Source: RGDT01 sp046719305 | GTDB taxonomy: Bacteria > Planctomycetota > Planctomycetia > Gemmatales > Gemmataceae | Length of the DNA stretch: 13,565 nt | Assembly: GCA_046719305.1 (NCBI GenBank) | Contig: JBDNDE010000119.1 | Span: forward strand, 1-13,565 | Reading direction: 5' to 3' | Part shown: in pieces, positions 13,418 through 13,565 of the stretch | Layout: every line of letters begins with the position of its first letter | How positions within the stretch are numbered: the first letter of the stretch is position 1 | The notes under the pieces: generated by a model | What the model was told of the DNA's origin: nothing | The model's database searches: none | What the model saw: only the letters and a program-made list of their open reading frames with translations | Program-made: the position numbers and the translations under genes

Positions 13418-13565
13418 TGTCCGCATGGATGACACAGTGACGAGCAATCGTTTCTGTGGCTCTTTGACAGGTAGGTAGGAGTAGAGAGGAAAGTCACGCG
13501 AGAGTGAGGCAACCCTGTTGGGAAGCACTCACGATCGTAATGAAGTCGAGATCACTGTGTCGGGG
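13418..13565 (+). ncRNA. Candidate structured RNA or long 5' leader, cut by the window edge
   Basis: 148 bases follow the strong promoter without an open frame that looks like a gene. The stretch has several matching stems: GACACAGTGA (13431-13440) with TCACTGTGTC (13552-13561), extended by a G-U pair; ACGA-GCAA-TCGT (13440-13451), a GNRA-loop hairpin; GAGTG (13502-13506) with CACTC (13526-13530), enclosing CAAC-CCT-GTTG (13510-13520). An alternative pairing, GTGAC with GTCAC (13437-13441 with 13493-13497) plus TTTC with GAAA (13451-13454 with 13489-13492), competes with the long outer stem. GAGGAAAGTC (13486-13495) equals the first conserved block of RNase P RNA, but the bases after it do not fit. 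It may be an unrecognised small RNA, a riboswitch-like leader of a gene to the right, or chance folding. Confidence 0.28.

Noticed and set aside
13486..13495. GAGGAAAGTC, identical to the first conserved block of bacterial RNase P RNA, about 70 bases after a strong promoter
   Set aside because: The block is normally followed by C and a P4/P5 strand that is absent here, and an inverted repeat closes within 130 bases. Not called rnpB; sequence to the right would decide.

Overview
The window looks like a piece of chromosome from a planctomycete, most likely of the Gemmata/Gemmatales type. The evidence is a DUF1559 protein with a prepilin-like N-terminus and an H-X9-DG C-terminal signature, a PEP-CTERM secreted protein, a BCS1-like AAA ATPase with an N-terminal membrane anchor, and high-GC housekeeping genes scattered in short units instead of the operons seen in proteobacteria. 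I see no tRNA or rRNA, transposase, phage gene, CRISPR array or recognisable defence system.

Layout, left to right. 1-456 (-): start of a secreted protein of unknown function that runs off the left edge. 708-2243 (-): BCS1-like AAA+ ATPase, followed by a good intrinsic terminator (641-677). 2521-3402 (+): DUF1559 pseudopilin-like protein. 3504-4343 (+): metallo-beta-lactamase-fold protein of the RNase Z family, resembling the short plant-type enzymes. It converges, with a 4-bp gap, on a quinone oxidoreductase of the zeta-crystallin type (4348-5355, -). Divergent from that gene is a phenylalanine hydroxylase (5460-6356, +) followed by 4-hydroxyphenylpyruvate dioxygenase (6406-7512, +). Together they give two steps of the route Phe -> Tyr -> 4-hydroxyphenylpyruvate -> homogentisate; the transaminase is not in the window. 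7790-8728 (-): LpxL/HtrB-type acyltransferase. 8949-9902 (+): aspartate carbamoyltransferase (pyrB). 9967-10635 (-): PEP-CTERM protein. 10809-13191 (-): a tight purQ-nadC-birA unit (purines, NAD, biotin attachment). 13384-13565 (+): a strong sigma70-like promoter followed by sequence that folds well and contains no evident gene, cut by the right edge.

Three things stand out. First, the 104-bp divergent region between the quinone oxidoreductase and phenylalanine hydroxylase genes is bounded by a 20-bp inverted repeat with 19/20 identity. It carries the ribosome-binding site and start codon of both genes and encloses a promoter, a layout compatible with an invertible promoter. Second, the right edge may hold the beginning of an undescribed structured RNA. 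Third, the RNase Z-like protein looks closer to plant short tRNase Z than to the usual bacterial enzyme. These functional readings are inferences; the sequence features themselves are directly visible. Everything was read by eye, without database searches or folding programs.
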